Assembly (NCBI GenBank): GCA_030831005.1 | Contig: JAURLW010000135.1 | Span: 1-8,318, forward strand | DNA from: Bacteroidota bacterium | GTDB taxonomy: Bacteria; Bacteroidota; Bacteroidia; Chitinophagales; Chitinophagaceae | DNA length: 8,318 bases | Direction: 5' to 3' | Part shown: piece after piece, positions 6,542 through 8,318 of the stretch | Layout: every line of letters begins with the position of its first letter | How positions within the stretch are numbered: the first letter of the stretch is position 1 | Translations under genes and position numbers: made by a program | The notes under the pieces: generated by a model | Database searches by the model: none | What the model saw: the letters and a program-made list of their open reading frames with translations, nothing else | Told to the model about the DNA's origin: nothing

Positions 6542-7072
6542 ATGAACTTTTCAAATTCAATTGCTACTCTATCCTTACTACTTTCTTTTACAATAGGAAA
6601 GGAATCTATTTATGCTGCTCCTAAAAAAATCGTCTTAAAAAAAGATACACAATTACTTGTTTTTGAAGCTAACACACAAACCACATTTCAAGGCAGAAAA
6701 GAAACTAACCCTATGCAAGAATTTTTAATTCTAGCAAAATGGCAACAAAGATTTACTGCTGATGAGTTTTACTTTAAGTATAATACTATTTGGAGAGTCG
6801 TTCGTGTAAGAAAAATTAATCATTACAATAACCCTACCGCAAATACAAACGATGCGGTTTTCAGCACTTCTCACTATAGCGCTCAACTACTTGGATCTGA
6901 TCCATTAATACAAAATGATAGCCTTGAATTTTATCCTATGCCTAATGGCAGATATAAAATTCCAAGCTTCTTCAAGCAATTACCAAATCAATGTATTGTA
7001 TATTTCCACAAGAATACTTGGTATTATAAATCTCTTTCATTTAAACAATTACAACCAATAATAAATCCATAA
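6542..7072 (+). CDS. Exported protein of unknown family (176 aa)
   Basis: I do not recognise this protein. Residues 1 to about 25 form a likely signal peptide (hydrophobic ATLSLLLSFTIG, cleavage near IYAA|P). There is no lipobox and no T9SS C-terminal motif, so the mature protein of about 150 aa is probably periplasmic or secreted by another route. The mature part is basic and rich in aromatic residues, with alternating hydrophobic stretches (WRVVRVRKI at 84-92, CIVYFHKNTWYYKSL at 151-165) that suggest a beta-rich fold. There is a single Cys (Cys151). It follows a terminator by 20 bases and ends one base before the ATG of the Asp-box protein, so the two are probably co-transcribed and perhaps translationally coupled. 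The start is supported by the signal peptide. It could be an accessory factor for its neighbour, but nothing in the sequence proves this. Confidence 0.75.
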   Translation: MNFSNSIATLSLLLSFTIGKESIYAAPKKIVLKKDTQLLVFEANTQTTFQGRKETNPMQEFLILAKWQQRFTADEFYFKYNTIWRVVRVRKINHYNNPTANTNDAVFSTSHYSAQLLGSDPLIQNDSLEFYPMPNGRYKIPSFFKQLPNQCIVYFHKNTWYYKSLSFKQLQPIINP

Positions 7073-7073
7073 A

Positions 7074-8318
7074 ATGAAAAAAATCTTTCTTATATCCGCA
7101 CTTGCCTTAAGCAGTCAAATTTCAACTGCTCAAGACTGGCTGCATACACAGCAAGGTCCTACAAGAAATTTCAATGCTATTCTGAACTACCAAGAACAGG
7201 TTCGTAGTACCCGTGAAGCAGGCGATGATAAAGATGAAAAGTATAATATCCCTGAAGGAAAAAACTATCACTTTGACCGATGGAAATGGTATTGGGAACA
7301 ACACACCGATACCAATGGCAACCTAGTAGGTCCGGCTGCAAAACAAACAGCATGGGATTTTATGCAAGCCCAAAAAGCAAAGCGAAATCAATTTGCTAAA
7401 ACAACAGCAGGATTTGACAATTGGTCATTTCAAGGTCCCAACAATTCTGTTGGTAATGGCAAAGGTATAGGTAGAATAAATACCGTAGCATTTCACCCTA
7501 CTGAAGCAAATACCTTTTGGATTGGCTCAGCAGGAGGAGGACCTTGGAAAACTACAGATGGTGGCCTTTCTTGGGCACCCGTATATAACAATATGCCTAC
7601 ATTGGGCGTGTCTGATATTGAATTCAATCCGGGTAATCCAAACAGTATTTTCATTTGCACTGGAGATAGAAATGCAGCCGACAATTATAGTATTGGTTTG
7701 CTTAAATCTACTAATGGTGGTAACACATGGGATACTACTGGCTTTAAATATACAGCAAGTCAATTAAGACTTACAAATGATTTAGCGATAAATAGATTAG
7801 ATACAAATACCCTGTTACTAGCTACCTCTGAAGGTATTTTCAAATCTACTGATGGTGGTGCAACATGGTCTATTAAAGCAAGTGGTCATTTTAAGCAAAT
7901 TGAATACAATGTAGCTGACACCTCAATTGTATTAGCCTCTGGTTATAATGAGCAAACGGGCAACTTTATTTTAGGCACTGTTTTTTATAGTACAAATGGA
8001 GGCAATACTTGGCAAGCATCTTCTGGCATTATAGGTGGCAAACGCGCTGTATTTGCTCAAACTACAGCCGCTGCTAATTGTATCAAAGCCGTTGTAAGTA
8101 AGACATCTGATTTTGGACTTGCAGCAATTTACGCATCATCTGACTCAGGAAAAACTTTTAGAGTGGTTATGACAGACAGCTCTTGTTCAAAGAATATTTT
8201 GGCGAATAATGCAAACGGCGCAAGTTGCGGTGGGCAAGGATGGTATGATTTATCGATAGCCGTTAGCCCATTAGACACCAATAAAGTTATTGTAGGAGGC
8301 GTGAACTCATGGTATTCA
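7074..8318 (+). CDS. Secreted Asp-box (BNR/sortilin-like) beta-propeller protein, N-terminal 415 aa (3' end outside window)
   Basis: The frame opens at an ATG one base after the preceding stop and stays open for 415 codons to the window edge. Residues 1-19 form a signal peptide (MKKIFLISALAL, cleavage STA|QD). After a charged region (about 20-130), a repeat domain has five Asp-boxes (S-x-D/N-x-G-x-T-W): TTDGGLSW at 160-167, STNGGNTW at 212-219, STDGGATW at 258-265, STNGGNTW at 306-313 and SSDSGKTF at 355-362. Their 46-52 residue spacing is that of propeller blades in the VPS10/sortilin and BNR groups. The lead-in GRINTVAFHP and FWIGSAGGGPWKTTDGG is typical of large Bacteroidota surface proteins that end in a T9SS sorting domain; that end is not visible here. 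The usual sialidase RIP motif and catalytic residues are not evident, so sialidase activity should not be assumed. It is probably co-transcribed with the 176-aa exported protein. Confidence 0.9.
   Translation, partial: MKKIFLISALALSSQISTAQDWLHTQQGPTRNFNAILNYQEQVRSTREAGDDKDEKYNIPEGKNYHFDRWKWYWEQHTDTNGNLVGPAAKQTAWDFMQAQKAKRNQFAKTTAGFDNWSFQGPNNSVGNGKGIGRINTVAFHPTEANTFWIGSAGGGPWKTTDGGLSWAPVYNNMPTLGVSDIEFNPGNPNSIFICTGDRNAADNYSIGLLKSTNGGNTWDTTGFKYTASQLRLTNDLAINRLDTNTLLLATSEGIFKSTDGGATWSIKASGHFKQIEYNVADTSIVLASGYNEQTGNFILGTVFYSTNGGNTWQASSGIIGGKRAVFAQTTAAANCIKAVVSKTSDFGLAAIYASSDSGKTFRVVMTDSSCSKNILANNANGASCGGQGWYDLSIAVSPLDTNKVIVGGVNSWYS

Noticed and set aside
7522..7767. Open frames on both strands within 7493-7767
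   Set aside because: They overlap the long frame with signal peptide and regularly spaced Asp-boxes, and their own translations show no family features.
7074..8318. Sialidase or neuraminidase function from the Asp-boxes
   Set aside because: Asp-boxes are structural and occur in many propellers. The FRIP motif and catalytic Arg/Glu/Tyr set are not evident in the visible part.

Overview
The window looks like a piece of chromosome from an AT-rich member of the Bacteroidota. Four signs support this: a protein ending in a type IX secretion (T9SS) type B sorting domain, an S46-family dipeptidyl peptidase, a TAnnTTTG-type -7 promoter element upstream of the peroxiredoxin gene, and start codons without clear Shine-Dalgarno sequences. 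The order or genus cannot be fixed from the sequence alone. I see no tRNA, rRNA, CRISPR array, insertion sequence or phage gene.

Layout. Positions 1-807 (+) hold the C-terminal part of a membrane sensor histidine kinase whose start lies outside the window. It runs convergently, with a 1-base gap, into an AhpD-like protein (809-1390, -). Upstream of that on the same strand is a typical 2-Cys peroxiredoxin of the AhpC class (1436-1996, -). Together they form a peroxide-defence unit. A hairpin terminator lies between the two genes. Upstream of ahpC are a -7 promoter element and a 37-bp dyad that fits the OxyR operator pattern. A second terminator (2087-2115) separates this unit from a 674-aa secreted protein (2147-4171, -) with six propeller-like repeats, Ig/PKD-like modules and the T9SS type B C-terminal domain. 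A divergent AT-rich intergenic region (4172-4292) leads to a complete S46 dipeptidyl peptidase (4293-6470, +) with the arginine that marks the DPP11 (Asp/Glu-specific) type. After a strong terminator comes a two-gene unit: a 176-aa exported protein of unknown family (6542-7072, +), then, one base later, a large secreted Asp-box (BNR/sortilin-like) beta-propeller protein (7074 to the window end, +). That last gene is still open at base 8318.

How the genes fit together. AhpC and AhpD resemble the Mycobacterium tuberculosis pair, in which AhpD rather than AhpF recycles AhpC; the CPC motif of AhpC and the Glu/Cys-x-x-Cys/His set of AhpD both fit. The putative OxyR site suggests peroxide induction. 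The right-hand two thirds encode exported proteins: two surface or secreted propeller proteins and a periplasmic peptidase that would release acidic dipeptides. This fits a protein-degrading, surface-active lifestyle. No wholly new system is evident. The most informative points are the OxyR-like operator, the ahpC-terminator-ahpD arrangement, the six-repeat T9SS cargo and the unknown exported protein joined to the Asp-box gene.
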